Of a DNA stretch of 64,000 bases, positions 23,100-34,426 are shown in pieces. The position numbers and the translations under genes were made by a program. Position 1 is the first letter of the stretch. Every line of letters begins with the position of its first letter. Under the pieces are notes generated by a model. That model was not told the DNA's origin. It made no database searches and worked only from the letters and a program-made list of their open reading frames with translations. This DNA is from Tigriopus japonicus (lineage: Eukaryota > Arthropoda > Copepoda > Harpacticoida > Harpacticidae): the NCBI GenBank assembly GCA_010645155.1, contig JAAGOF010000329.1, positions 7,126 to 71,125 of the forward strand, written 5' to 3'.

Positions 23100-23486
23100 T
23101 TGAAATATTTGATCGAACGCAGAACAGGAAAGAACAGAATCACCAGAAAAGGGCGGCGCAACACTACGGAGCACAAAATCAACAACCTTTTTCTCACTGT
23201 GCTTATTCTATTGAATGTAGTCCCTCAGGCACTGATCAGTGATCAGGTTATGAATGGAATGTTCATTCCTGACTGCCATGGACATGAAACCTTATCTTAC
23301 TTTTTGGTCACACACAAGGATTTACTAATTCCGAAACACAACACTGACACCCTTAATGAGCTTGAAATATACAGCAAAAAAGATTTTGAGAACAGAAATT
23401 GTTATTCCGGCAAAATGATCATTGTAGTGTTAACCCTAACATCCACCAGAGACTTTGCCTTTGTATTGCCTCTTTCTAATAACTGA
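23100..23486 (+). CDS. Possible first coding exon of a secreted protein
   Basis: A 128-codon frame opens with basic residues and then a hydrophobic run NLFLTVLILLNVVPQALIS that would serve as a signal peptide or membrane anchor. FIPDCHGHETLSYFLVTHKD follows. It may be a chance frame: no database check, no clear donor. The upstream CCAAT/CRE motifs give mild support. Confidence 0.3.
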   Translation: MKYLIERRTGKNRITRKGRRNTTEHKINNLFLTVLILLNVVPQALISDQVMNGMFIPDCHGHETLSYFLVTHKDLLIPKHNTDTLNELEIYSKKDFENRNCYSGKMIIVVLTLTSTRDFAFVLPLSNN

Positions 23487-23870
23487 TCTTCTAACTTCCA
23501 TAAAACTCCTATTTTGTACTACCAATTGAGCCAGAGAGGTCTACCTTGTTTATTGCTGAAACTAGCCCCATGTTTTGTGAGAAGGCAAATATATTTCCCA
23601 AGAATATTGTAAAAACTTGCCCTAAAAAGTCCAAGGTACCTATGAAAGTGCGCAAGACATGTTTTCAATGCCAAATCCTGTAAATATGCATATAAATGCC
23701 TGTAAATTGAGCAGCTTAGTATAATTTGGCAGAAGCAAAGCATACACAGAAGGCCACATGTGAATTGAGCAGTATGTTGTTTTTCTGAAAATTATCTATA
23801 ATCTATAAATAAATCTTGTTATGGCAACCATTTCACCCAAAAACGCTATCCAGGTCAAGAAAACCAATCA

Positions 23871-24835
23871 ATGTTCCAGGATTTGTCGTTTCAAAAGTCT
23901 GAAATCAAGGGATTAGTAATGCTTGGTATGGGAAACAAAATTGTCAAGATCGAGACCAAGGAATCGATTGATGTTGCTATACGATTTGAAAACAAACTCG
24001 AATTCCGAAGAACGCATGGAGGGAAAACGTGGAGATGCGTCATTCGAGGGGCTTGCAAGTCCTCCGTTCTCAGAATTCTTGGCGTGCCTTGCGAAACTTC
24101 CGATGAGGATATAACTGAGGAGGTGGTAAAATTTGCAAAAAATAGCTCGAAAGTTAGGGATTGGATAGATTCGGTGAAAGAGACGACCCAAGACTGAAAG
24201 GCTGGACTAATGGGAATCGTAGGATCATGATTGTACCAGAAAAGGAAATTCCTGAGTTCATCGTTGTGTCAACGAAAAGATTTCGCATACTTCATCGCGA
24301 ACAAATTCAACGTTGCTTTCAATGCAAAAAAGAAGGGCGTTTTAAGGCATCGTGCCCTTCACGTAATGATGCTAATTGAGGAGGCCCTCATGCCTCGGAT
24401 GTATTGGACCCCGACGTAAATTGTGATGAAGTGAACAACCAAGCGGAGAAGAGGGATTCAAGAAATGTGTCTGAAATGCAGGTACACCAGGATCCAAATT
24501 CTAGAGATGAAACCTCAGATGGCCAAGACCTGAACCGAGACCTAAATGAGACTGATTGTCATCCACATGTTAAGGACGTAAGTGTAAATGAAAATCCACT
24601 GTTGGAAGACTATGCGAACTCTGCGAGTAATTTCACCAATTCCGGAGAAGAGAGATCGCAAATGAGAATTACCTCGCATGGTCCATGCGATCATCAATTG
24701 GGCTCAGATTTAGGGCAAATTACGGAATCTACAAATCTTAAGGAAGCATTCAAGAAGAAGAAGAACAATCTGAAGAAAACGCCCCCCAGGCAAGCTATGA
24801 CCATGCGATCGAAAATTATTGGCAGAAAGAAATAG
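23871..24835 (+). pseudogene. LINE 1 ORF1 (zinc-knuckle protein), frameshifted
   Basis: Three frames carry successive pieces. The first has GGKTWRCVIRGACKSSVLRI, corresponding to GGKHWKCVVRGA of the intact ORF1. Next is DDPRLKGWTNGNRRIM, then CFQCKKEGRFKASC, a CCHC knuckle whose histidine is replaced by arginine. An acidic, lysine-ended tail finishes at 24835. Frameshifts occur near 24150-24200 and near 24380-24405. Confidence 0.7.
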
Positions 24836-26452
24836 AGAATTTCTACATTTGCGTATCAAAAAGTTTTAACCATGAATTCGCTTGGAAACCATGTCCTTAT
24901 TTTGCATTTACCTCTCTCCAAAAGCAAGCTTGAGGGACAGAAATGAACTAAATGTGTTCTTAGCCTCCATTACTGAACCATCTACACTTCTTGGAGATTT
25001 CAACTATCCCAATGTGAACTGGAATTTAAGCACTGGACAATTGCAAATCGATGATATCTTGAATCTAAGTTACCTCGTACAAATGATTCGCCACCCCACT
25101 CACATAGCTGGAAATATTTTGGACTTAGTTTTAACAAATGTAGAGGAACATGTGCCCTTTTTGGTTTTGCGCAATGATTTAACTTTAAGTGATCACTACC
25201 CGATTGAAATCGGCCTGCCAAAGCACAGGCACTTTGAAAACACCAATGAGTTTGTACAGGACTTTTCCAAGGCTGATTTCGGTGCTTTGTCTAATTACCT
25301 TAGTGAATTTGAGTGGGAGGAGACATTCCGATTCTGTTCAGTTGATGAAGCATGGATGATAATGAAGAGGATATTACTGCAGGGCATGAAGTTATTCATT
25401 CCTTCTCGACGAAGACGTTGCGTCAATCGACCACCATGGTTAAAGCGTGGGCTTCTCCTCGACATTCGTAAGAAGAAAAGAATGTGGGAAAAGGCTAAAC
25501 AATCTGGCCTTGCCGAGGATAAAGATGCATTTCGAACCATGAAAAAGGAAATCGGCAAAAGGGTTAAACAGGCAAATTTGATTATGAAGAAGGTCTAGCA
25601 ACAAAAGTGAATTTAAATTCATTTGATGGCTATGTCCGTGGAGCTTTGCGTGCAACCGGGCAAGTTGGACCACTCATAGACGCAAGGGGCGTTCTACACG
25701 AAGAAACTCCCGTTGTCCTGGAAATGTTAAGTAGCCATTTTCAGTCAACCGTGTCTACTTCTGCAGATGGCATCGAAAATCTCCTTGCAACCGAAGAACC
25801 TGCAGCTACCATTCAAGAGGTCGTTTTCACTAAAAGGGATGTTCTCAGAATAACAGCCAAGCAAAAAATTTCTGTGGCAGCGGGTCCACATGGTATTCCC
25901 ATGCTAATCCTGAAAAGACATGGTGGGGCTGTTGCTGGTCCGTTGACTATCTTGTTTAATATGTCCATGATAAATGGAATAGTTCCTCGAGAGTGGAAAA
26001 GTGCCCACGTCTATCCACTTTTCAAGGGTGGTGGTGCCCGCTTTCTCAAGAACTATTGCCCCATATCTCTGACTTCCTCAGCGTGTAAAATCATGGAGTG
26101 GCTCATAAAGGACTCAATCAACAACTTTTTAGAGGATAACGACATGTTCCATAGCACTCAACATGGCTTCAGGTCAGGGCGGTCTTGCCTTGCCAATCTC
26201 TTAGAACATCATGAACAAGTCTCAAAGGCGATGGATCAGCGGTTAGCAGTGGACACTGTTTATCTTAACTTGTCACAAGCTTTTGATCGAGTGTGTCATG
26301 AAATTCTTTTTGGAAAGCTGAAAGTGATTGGCGTCTGTGGCTCGACGTTAGCCTGGATCAGCGATTGCTTAAGAGATCGTTTCCAAATGGTTACCCTAAA
26401 TGGCATGGGTCTTGGGCCAAAGTTGGTACAGGTGTTCCACAAGGTAGTCACT
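23871..26452 (+). mobile_element. LINE 1: degenerate CR1-like element
   Basis: ORF1 (23871-24835) and ORF2 pieces (24882-25600, 25607-26452) lie in the order of the full-length element at 34281-38876 and share its organisation. The copy is 5' incomplete and lacks the N-terminal half of the endonuclease. It ends abruptly after the RT motif QVFHKVVT, just before the YADD-type motif. Numerous frameshifts make it inactive. Confidence 0.8.
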
Positions 26453-26455
26453 TAA
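24882..26455 (+). pseudogene. LINE 1 ORF2 (endonuclease C-half and reverse transcriptase), broken
   Basis: 24882-25598 encodes the C-terminal half of an APE-type endonuclease (LLGDFNYPNVNW, LSDHYPIEI) and the linker to RT. After a frameshift at about 25600 the RT continues: VYPLFKGGGARFLKNY, TQHGFRSGRSC, VYLNLSQAFDRV. In the last motif the first catalytic aspartate (normally xxDLS) is asparagine (codon AAC at 26267-26269). The frame stops at 26455 before motifs C-E. Confidence 0.75.
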
Positions 26456-27098
26456 AAGTCACAAAAATATCACTTAAAATGCACTTAAATAAGATTTTTG
26501 GAAAGTTATTTTCATAACAATTTAGGGTACGCTATGATGTGTGTTGTGCCAAAATTACAAAGAAAAATGTCTAACAGAGTCATATCCAAAATTACGATTT
26601 CTAGAAGGACCATGTTCAAAATGGACTAAAATCGAAACTTGAAACATTAACCGCTTTCTTCAAAACTTTAAATTATTACCCAACTTTGAGTGTCTTTGAT
26701 ACTGCAAAAGTTTTTTATTGGAAAATGTATTTTAAATACTTTTTAAGTGATATTTTTTCTTATTTTGAGCTATTTTGACATAAGTTCCAAAAGTCAAAAA
26801 AAAAACATTTATTTTTGCAATATTGAAAAGCTATGTGAAATCTTTGGGAATTTGTTTTTTCATATAACTGTAGCGTTTTTCGGCTTTTTGGGGTCAAAAA
26901 TGGACCATTCAAAGTCAAATAACTCAGTTACTGCTGAATGAATTTTTATTCAATTTGAATTCATTAGGTAACTAAATGGTCTCTAAATATGGATTAAATA
27001 GTTTGTTGAAAAATGTTATATTTGATAGGTTTTTAGGTATATAACTTTTTCCCTGGACCTAATCTTGTATAATACAATAAAAGTAAAGTTGTTCCCCA
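26456..27098. other. No recognised gene
   Basis: AT-rich, short frames only; follows the truncation point of LINE 1. Confidence 0.5.
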
Positions 27099-27357
27099 TT
27101 GAATTGTGGGTCCAAAAAGTGCCATGGTGTCTTTGGGTATTTTGATTCAAACCTAAAACGCCATTCGGAACACCGTGTGACGTTAGGAATACCTTTGATC
27201 AGAGATTGCACACAGTCTTCAAATGCTATTGGAAGAAGAATTAAAGATGCTCTCAAAGACAATCAACCATCAATTTGGCTACCTGGCCTCTCACGGGCAT
27301 CACATTTATCTTTTTTTCATTGCGTACACGATCATATACGAAAAATATTTACATTTT
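27099..27357 (+). other. Short coding-like ORF overlapping an inverted repeat arm
   Basis: An 86-codon frame (GVFGYFDSNLKRHSEHRVTL, SNAIGRRIKDALKDNQPSIW) has protein-like composition. Its second half is the left arm of the inverted repeat 27218-28018. Family unknown; AATAAA follows at 27358-27363. It could be part of a transposon protein or chance. Confidence 0.25.
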
Positions 27358-28018
27358 AATAAAATTGGGTCTTGATTAACCTTGAATGTTAAGAATTATC
27401 AACTAAAAAGAGAACAGACTTTATCTTAAGGTTTGGAGAAGCTGATATTGTGTATTCAAATAATTTAAGATACCTCAGGCAGATGCAAGGCCTGGCGTTT
27501 GGCTTAGTTGTAAACCTGTTGAGCTTGATAAGAAACAAACCAATTTGTATTTTAAGATCAGTTTTTGGTCACACTTTCTTTTGCTTTAGGAATAGTATTC
27601 TACAAAATCAAAACTTAAAGTTGGCAGCAATGTTGGCAGCAATTTTACTTTTTGACATGTATATTTTCAAATCTTAACGATTTAAACTTCAACCCTCTGA
27701 TAAGATGTTTTGTACCTAAGTCATTTTGACGTGCTCCATATTAATTAAGAAAAGTCAGGAAATGAACCAACGTCCACTTTGTCTCTCAAGACAAACACGC
27801 AAGATAATGCTTTAAAAAGATGACATCCAAACTGATGGTTTAGGGTGGCAATGTTTGAAAAGACCCGATTTATTCAAATGTAAATATTTTTGTATATGAT
27901 CGAGTACCTAATGAAAAAAATGGCATATGTGATACCCTTGAGAGGCAAAGTAGCCAAATTGATGGGTGACTCTCTCTCTTTGAGAGCATCTTTAATTCTT
28001 CTTCCAATAGCATTTGAA
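27218..28018. repeat. Inverted repeat pair (about 130-bp arms), probable foldback element
   Basis: 27218-27345 (TTCAAATGCTATTGGAAGAA onward) is repeated in reverse complement at about 27885-28018 with scattered differences. About 540 bp of AT-rich spacer lies between. No target duplication could be recognised. Confidence 0.65.
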
Positions 28019-28035
28019 CACGGTGCACCAACTAG

Positions 28036-28277
28036 ACTAAACTCATCTTGAATTGCGGATCCATTGCCGAGTCGAGCTTGAATGTGTTCAGGCTTTCAAA
28101 AATTTGTCCAGGAGCGGTTCGTTAATTTCTTTTCTAAGAGGTGAACTTTTTGTAATAATTGTTCATCAAACTTCAAATTTTTGAAAGCCTGAAAGACACG
28201 CTGAAAGAGAAAATCAAAGATATTCGAGATATTAATGACTCGGCTGACGGGGACACGCAATACTAGATGAGTTTAGT
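28036..28277. repeat. Small imperfect inverted repeat element
   Basis: CTAAACTCATCT near 28036 and AGATGAGTTTAG near 28266 are inverted. Inside, GGCTTTCAAAAATTTG (about 28092) faces CAAATTTTTGAAAGCC (about 28174). The stem is interrupted; it may be a decayed MITE. Confidence 0.4.
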
Positions 28278-30057
28278 ACAGAAAAGGACAGAAAACGATC
28301 TCATCCACTTTTGACTTGTTCGTTTTTCCTTGCAAACAAAACAAGCCTTCTTCAAAGTAAATGACCTTTAACTGAAAATTGGCCACAAATTCGCTTTCTT
28401 TGAGAGCTTCCAATATTTCATTTGTATTTTGTTCAGTTATTTTTATCAATAACTAATTGCAATTCTTTCCAATTGCGTAACATTGTTGCACTTAAGACAC
28501 TTGAACTTCTGCATCTGAATTGTAAAAGAAGATATTTTTTTTCAATGCGTTGCAAATGTTATTACCTTTTTGCTTCAATGTATTTTTATGTTACTTTGTT
28601 TTGTTGTGTCAAAGTTTTAGTCGTCACTTGATAGTTTGCAAAGCGCAAGTGAAAGTGTAATATGTGTGTTAAATATCTACAACTTGGCTTTTGAAAAACC
28701 ATTGCAATATAGACCGAGAGCAGTAAAAGAAACCCCAATTCTACCCAAAAATGGGATACTTTGGATACTTTTTTTTCGCCAATAAGATCAAAGAGGCCCG
28801 TGAAATGATCGACCCATATGAACAACAGGACCCTCTGGATCGACTTTGCTCGGTAATGGAAACCCGACAAGAAAAACCCCGTTTTACATCCTGACGGTGA
28901 ATGAAGAGGTCGTCTGGAGATGCTTAAGGAACTTGAAAAATACAAAAAGCACTGGTATTGATTCTGATGGAACCAAAACTGACATCATTAAAATGTGTGC
29001 GGACCTGCTTACCACCCCAATCACCTACGTAATTAATTTCATCAATAACTAGTGGCCTGTTTCCTTGTGGGTGGAAAAGAGCGAAAGTTACCCCAGTGTT
29101 CAAAAAGGGAAACCGGGAAGAAAAAACGAACTATCGACCAATTTCTCTCCTTCCCGTGGCATCCAAAATCTTGAAGTGTATCATCGGGGACCAATTATCA
29201 GAGCTTTCTGGGACCAATAATCTAGTTCCATCCTCACAACATGGTTTTCGAGCCAAAAGATCAACAGCTACAGCTGTTTTATCAATGGTAACAAGATGGA
29301 AGGAAGAACTTGTCTCCAATTCGTATGTGGGTGCCCTTTTATTCGACCTCTCATCAGCCTTTGACTCCATGGACGGGGACATCCTTTGTGGGAAGCTACA
29401 TCTCCTTGGTGTTGATGACAGAAGTGTTCGCCTTATTCGATCATTTCTGGGAGGGCGCTCCCAGGCTGTCACAATAAACGAGAGCACATCCAAGTCTATT
29501 GGAAGTCAATGATGGTTCTCAACAAGGCAGCATCCTCTCACCGCTATTATTTCTTCTATACATGTCTGATCTTCCCCTCTATGATGCTACAAATGCAACA
29601 GTCATCTCATTTGCAGACGATACGACAATATCTCTGGCTGGAAATAACTCGGAAGAACTTAGATCAAATCTTCAGAAGGAGGCGACTATTGCGGCAATTT
29701 TGCGGCAATTATTGCCTTCATGTCCTCAAACAAGGAAAAGACTGAGTTTCTTCTGCTTCAGAGAAGAAATGTGAAAAAGCTTAAAGCCTTCTACACAGTG
29801 CAACAATAAAAGTTGGTCAAGATAAAATTCAGGCCAGGACATTTGTTTGTCTTTTGGGCTATGAAATCACCTCGGATCTCTCTCCTTTAAAACACGTTAA
29901 CAAGACAATGAGGTCATTAAATCAGGGTCTGGGTGTGCTAGGACGAATGGCATCTACCTTCCAAGAAAGACACTGGATCCTGTCCAAGCTCCGTTATTGT
30001 CTTGCTGTGTATGGGGATGTCCATCTTGGGGAGGATGAGCCTAGACATGATCATCTG

Positions 30058-30949
30058 TAGGGCTGAATATTTTAGGTTAACTTTTTAGACAAATTATGAC
30101 ATAAATAGGTTGCCCTAAATCACGTTTTAGGTTTTTTCAGGTTGACTAGATAACACGCTGTACAGACGCTCTTCAGACCAAATTTAGCATTTTTTTTATT
30201 GTTTTATCGCAGTTTACTCTTTGCAAGAGTAAAAGTGATTGAGCAGATACAAAGGCAGCGAAAAATTTATTTGTATTGGGGGGTAATGGTAAAATATGGC
30301 AGTAAAGCAAAGTTTTTGACAGTGATGATTGTTAAGTGGCAGATTATGGTATAAAGTTAAAAAATTCGACCAAAACCGAGATGGTAAATTTTCACATTAA
30401 AAACTAGATCCGATGTTTTCGATCTAAAAACCGAGATCCAAAAAGTTTTCTATTTAAAACAACGAGATGTAAAATTTTCGACCAAACAAAGAGATCCAAA
30501 ATTTTTGATCTAAAACAAAGAGATCCAAAATTTTCGACCCATAACAACGAGATTCAAAATTTTCGACCTAAAACCGATATGAAATAATTGAAAACGAGAA
30601 AATTGTCGCTCAAAAGTGGCATGATATGGCGGTATGTGACCTCAAAAATGGCAGTGAGCGCCCGTAATTACCAATATTTCAAACGACCATTGTGAGTGTC
30701 GACTTGAAACCAATTGCTAACGCTGATTTGGCATGTTGGGGGGACGAAAAGCATTGAGCTCTCATTCCTTTCTTCTTCTGTTTTATTTTCAAAGACACTG
30801 GGGTAAGGAATTTTATTGTGCAAATGACTTTGGGCTAAGAAAAAAGTTATTATTAGGTTGAAAACTCCGTTTTAGATACAAATTGCCCAAAAAAAGGCGT
30901 TTTAGGTTAAAACCTAGGTTTTATGTAAAACCTAAAATATTCAGCCCTA
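30058..30949. mobile_element. MITE B: complete TA-flanked element (same family as MITE A)
   Basis: Terminal inverted repeats TAGGGCTGAATATTTTAGG and its complement bound an 892-bp element with TA at each end (30058-30059, 30948-30949). It interrupts LINE 2 between HDHL and HLDGLQVVLNKV codons, which fixes the boundaries. TA duplication and short inverted ends are typical of Tc1/mariner MITEs. The interior has a tandem array but no transposase. Confidence 0.85.
30370..30585. repeat. Tandem array inside MITE B (about 32-bp units)
   Basis: Seven or so diverged units of the type AAAACAACGAGATCCAAAAT followed by TTTCGACC repeat across this block. A diverged, inverted version lies in MITE A at about 1845-1935. 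Confidence 0.65.
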
Positions 30950-31136
30950 ATCATTTGGATGGACTTCAAGTTGTGCTCAACAAGGTTATGCAATTCCTTT
31001 TGGGAGTGCAGATATCCGACCGAGTACCAGTCAAGACCACAGAGTTGGCAGAGAGGAGACGCTGGGGCAGACAGGCCTATCATTTTGTTGGACAATTTTC
31101 AGGCCCCAGCTGACCTTTGGCTGTGACGTTTCCCAA

Positions 31137-31766
31137 GCAGTAGTGCCCAAACAAGTTCGTTTCGTTTGTAGGGGTGAAGTAGGGATGGGCGAGAAGCAGG
31201 TGTCGGTCCCAAGGTGTTGACACCAACTTTTTGGGCTTTCGGTGTCGGCATCAATACCAGGTCTCTGGTGCCGACGTATAAGGCTTCAAGAGTTTTTTAA
31301 AAACGTACTGCCCGCCCAAAAACTTGATCCCAATTTTGATTGTAAATGTGAAGGACTAAACAAAATCCAATATCATCATTTTTGGTTCCATCATAAACAT
31401 AAACACAATGCAAGAAAATCACACACCCAGCCAGGGTATTGTAAAATGTAAGCTTATTTTCCCTCTCTCAAATTTATGTTGCACTAACATGGACTTAAAT
31501 GTCTTTAGAATGCGTAGGTCTGTCCAAACTGGTGCTCCATATTACACTCTAAAAGGGCACATTTTGTTTGACTAAATTATAAGGAACACGCTATCTGTGT
31601 CAGTGTCGACACCACGACGTTGATTGGCAACTTCAACCCAGGTGCCGGTGTCGGCGTGGGTGTCAACCTTGCGGTGTCAGTGTCGGAGTCGAGGGCAAAA
31701 TTGCCGCTGTCACCCATCCTTAGGTTGAAGTCAGGGTCACTTGTGGTTTGTTTGGGCACAACTTAA
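31137..31766. mobile_element. Outer MITE with AGTGCCCAAAC-type ends (candidate)
   Basis: Left end GTAGTGCCCAAACAAG near 31139 faces TTTGTTTGGGCACAAC near 31748-31763, and each lies just outside the hAT MITE 31180-31722. CAGTxGTGCCCAAA-type ends are frequent in hAT elements. Target duplication not resolved. Confidence 0.4.
31180..31722. mobile_element. hAT-type MITE with GGTGTCGG-rich interior
   Basis: Ends TAGGGATGGGCGA and (reversed) TAAGGATGGGTGA; flanking 8-mers GGGTGAAG (31172-31179) and GGTTGAAG (31723-31730) match at seven of eight positions. The interior is dominated by GTGTCGGTGTCGG-like motifs at both ends. Terminal sequence and 8-bp duplication fit the hAT superfamily. Confidence 0.65.
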
Positions 31767-32175
31767 ATAATTATCTCCGGAAATTTCAAGTTTTCACCTG
31801 CAACCTTGGCTCTTCAATAGCTGTAACTCATCCAACAAAAAATTTCCGTATATCCGCCCTGTGCAAAAAAACAACATTCCATCAATTAATCAACTTGCAG
31901 CTCAGTGTAGATTGACAGAGACTTTTATCGCTCTGGTTTGCGATATCCCTGGAGTCACAGATCGATTATGCTTCGTCCAGCATTCACGTGAAACACGAGC
32001 ATCAGAAAAATTCAACCTGGCTCTCCCTCCTCCTCGACAAAATCCGAGACAATCCTTCATCCCACGAGCAGTGCATGTTTGGAACGCACTCCCCGATGAA
32101 CTAAAGACAGAAGCAGACAGAAGCAAGCCATAAGACCTTCAATAAGAAATCTCTTGACTTCATAAAGAAGCTACC

Positions 32176-32786
32176 ACTTTGAGGGCAAGAAACATCATTT
32201 TTGGATCAAATTGATCATGCCCATGAACCCCTTAAAAAGTGTCATGAAACACTTCTTGTTCAAATAAACATACAGACATGCAATTTGGTCTCGCAACCTC
32301 GATTTATCATCAAAGAGAGAATTTTAGTCAGTTTTGACCAAAGGCTGGAAAATATTTGTCTTTTGGAGGCAAAATTCAAATTGGAATTGTTATTGCAATT
32401 ATATGAATAGTCTGTGTAAAATACAACCGATTGAAAACGTCGAGCCTTTGAAAGGATATTTATTACAGGAAAACGCACAACCAAGGGTATTTGAATCTTA
32501 AGAAATTGAAGAAATCAGTGTTCCATGTGTCAATTTTGTCTATTCTTGAATATTCTTTGAAGTGTCAGTGCTTAGCTTTGCTCCATGAATGTTTTTCAAG
32601 ACTTTTAATGTCAGTGTATCATAATGGAGATATTTCGATGAAATGTGCATTTGAAATTAGCTCAAAAATCAGACCTCTGTCAATGACTTTTCAAATGTAA
32701 TTAATTACAATTACTTTGGTCTCAAAAGAAATTAAATACAATTACAATTATTGTTGCAATAAAATATTCATTAAGAATGCACTCAC
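32176..32786. other. No recognised gene
   Basis: AT-rich. At 32690-32750 the stretch AAATGTAATTAATTACAATT followed by GGTCTCAAAAG repeats the block at 795-850. Confidence 0.5.
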
Positions 32787-32931
32787 CAATTATGGGAATA
32801 ATGCTGGGAGCCGTCGCGACAAAAGGAGTGGTATTAATGGGTGGTGCGATGGTAGTCGTCGCCTTCGTTGAGTCGTTAATTCAAATTGAGACCAATCCCC
32901 AAGTTATTGTGGCCAATAAAATTCCCATGAG
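32787..32931 (-). CDS. Signal-peptide exon of a secreted threonine-rich protein, with in-frame TGA
   Basis: On the minus strand the acceptor CTTTCTTTTTCAG precedes 32931 and the donor GTGAGT follows 32787; both are strong. Start ATG lies at 32928-32926 and gives MGILLATITWGLVSI, a good signal peptide core. An in-frame TGA (32883-32881) follows, then INDSTKATTTIAPPINTTPF and ATAPSIIPIIG. The mucin-like continuation across TGA suggests a recent stop mutation or a read error. Other exons were not found. Confidence 0.45.
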
Positions 32932-33193
32932 CTGAAAAAGAAAGACTTCTCTATTTAGGTATTGAGTGAACTTGTTAGCGGTTACATCGTCAAATGCCGA
33001 ATGATTGCCAATGTGTGAGCACGGTGGCTAAAATATCTGGCTAAGTGTTGGTTCAATTTTTTTCTTGTCAAGATTTGTAATTGCGCTTTATGATGTTAAA
33101 ATAACAAAATCAAGATATTATGTAGTTGTGGTTATTTTTTGTTAGTTCAAATAACAGTAATTAATTATCTAAAACCAATAAAACCAACATATT
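32932..33193. other. No recognised gene
   Basis: Short AT-rich stretch, possibly intron or 5' flank of the minus-strand exon. Confidence 0.4.
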
Positions 33194-34280
33194 TTGCAAA
33201 ACCGTTTCAAAATTGGTTTCATCGCCATCAGAAACAGTGGTGGAGGAGGTTCAGGGCTGCTTGGAAGAACACCATCCCATTTTGCAGCCCTTCACGGAAT
33301 CCGAGATATACACAGCCTTCAAGAAAATGAAGAGCAAAGCCCCATCAGCATCAGGGTTTCTCCGTTCCAACTAGAATTTCTCCGGACCCAGATCCAACCA
33401 CTCCTTCACGATCTCTTCAGCCACGCCCTACCCTTCCTTCCCACCAGACTGGATGGAGTCAGCCATCATTTTCATCCATAAGAAGGGGCTCAAGGATTTA
33501 CAGACAATCATCGGGCCATTGCCTTGGAAAACCCCTTCTTAAAGATGATGTCCACCCTGTTAGCTACCCGCTTCTCCGGATTGGCAGAGGATTGGAACCT
33601 TCTTCCTGAGTTCCAATTCGGTTTCCAGAGCACCCACTCTACCACCTCGGCAGCCACTCTCCTCTACGAAATCGTGCACGCAAACATCAGCACTAAGAGG
33701 AGAGTCTACTGATGCTTTGTGGATTTTTCTGAAGTATTTGATAGGGTGGACCAAATGAGGTTATTCCTCAAACTCCAACTATGGGGAATTCCCCATTCAG
33801 TATGTGTCCTGTTGTCCAAGATCAATGCGGGACTCAAATGCTCCATTTGTTCTGATGAGGACCTGTCCCCCTGTTACTTCACCTCTATTGGCCTTCCACA
33901 GGGGGATCCACTATCGCCAATCCTTTGTAAACTTTATGTGTCCGACCTGCCTGCAGTCCTTTCACACCACGGCCCTATCGTCAATCACAATAGAATGAAA
34001 TATCTACAATATGCAGACGACCTGGTTCTCTTAGCTGATTCAGCCGTGGAATTGCAAAATGGTATCAATGCTCTCCACGGTTATGGCCAGAAGAACGGCA
34101 TTCAAGTCAACACCATCAAGACAAAGGCCATGGTCTTCCATAAAGGTCGTCTACCACCCACCACCTTCCACATCAACAATTGTCTGATTGAAATCGTCAT
34201 GTTTTTTAACTATGTCGGTTTCACCTTCACCACCCAACTTCATCGCGTCACCTCCGTCAAAGTTGACACACGTCTGCATT
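33194..34280 (+). pseudogene. LINE 3, reverse transcriptase part (5' segment)
   Basis: Broken RT: EFQFGFQSTHSTTSAATLL; after an in-frame stop at 33710-33712, CFVDFSEVFDRVDQ, GLPQGDPLSPILCKLYVSDL and YLQYADDLVLLADSAVELQ, then VNTIKTKAMVFHKG. The catalytic YADD is intact, and motif A keeps the first aspartate (FVDFS). The coding sequence halts at about 34279 where LINE 4 begins and resumes at 38876. Clade not assigned; its RT motifs differ clearly from LINE 4. Confidence 0.75.
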
Positions 34281-34426
34281 GACGAGTGGTGAAAGTTTTT
34301 TCAATTTTGTGCCGTCTTAAGGATTGTTTAAGAGTGTAAGAGTGGGCCGAAACAGTTTTTAAGACACCTGGACCAACTAGCAGTGAAACGAAGGGTCTGC
34401 TAGGCCCCCTAGGCCCGGTAGACACC

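Larger units (their letters stand above)
28735..32175 (+). mobile_element. LINE 2: degenerate non-LTR retrotransposon with nested insertions
   Basis: Coding pieces in order: FFANKIKEAREMID (about 28770); RT N-region with LKNTKSTGIDSDG (28940); FKKGNREEKTNYRPISLLPV, SSQHGFRAKRST, ALLFDLSSAFDSMDGD (29096-29512); then, after a frameshift, GSILSPLLFLLYMSDLP and SFADDTT (29499-29774); thumb and C-terminal pieces at 29854-30057, 30950-31115 and 31861-32175 (SFIPRAVHVWNALPDEL). The last three are separated by a MITE at 30058-30949 and by nested MITEs at 31137-31766. Stops and frameshifts make it inactive. The motif order fits a Jockey/CR1-like clade. Confidence 0.75.
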
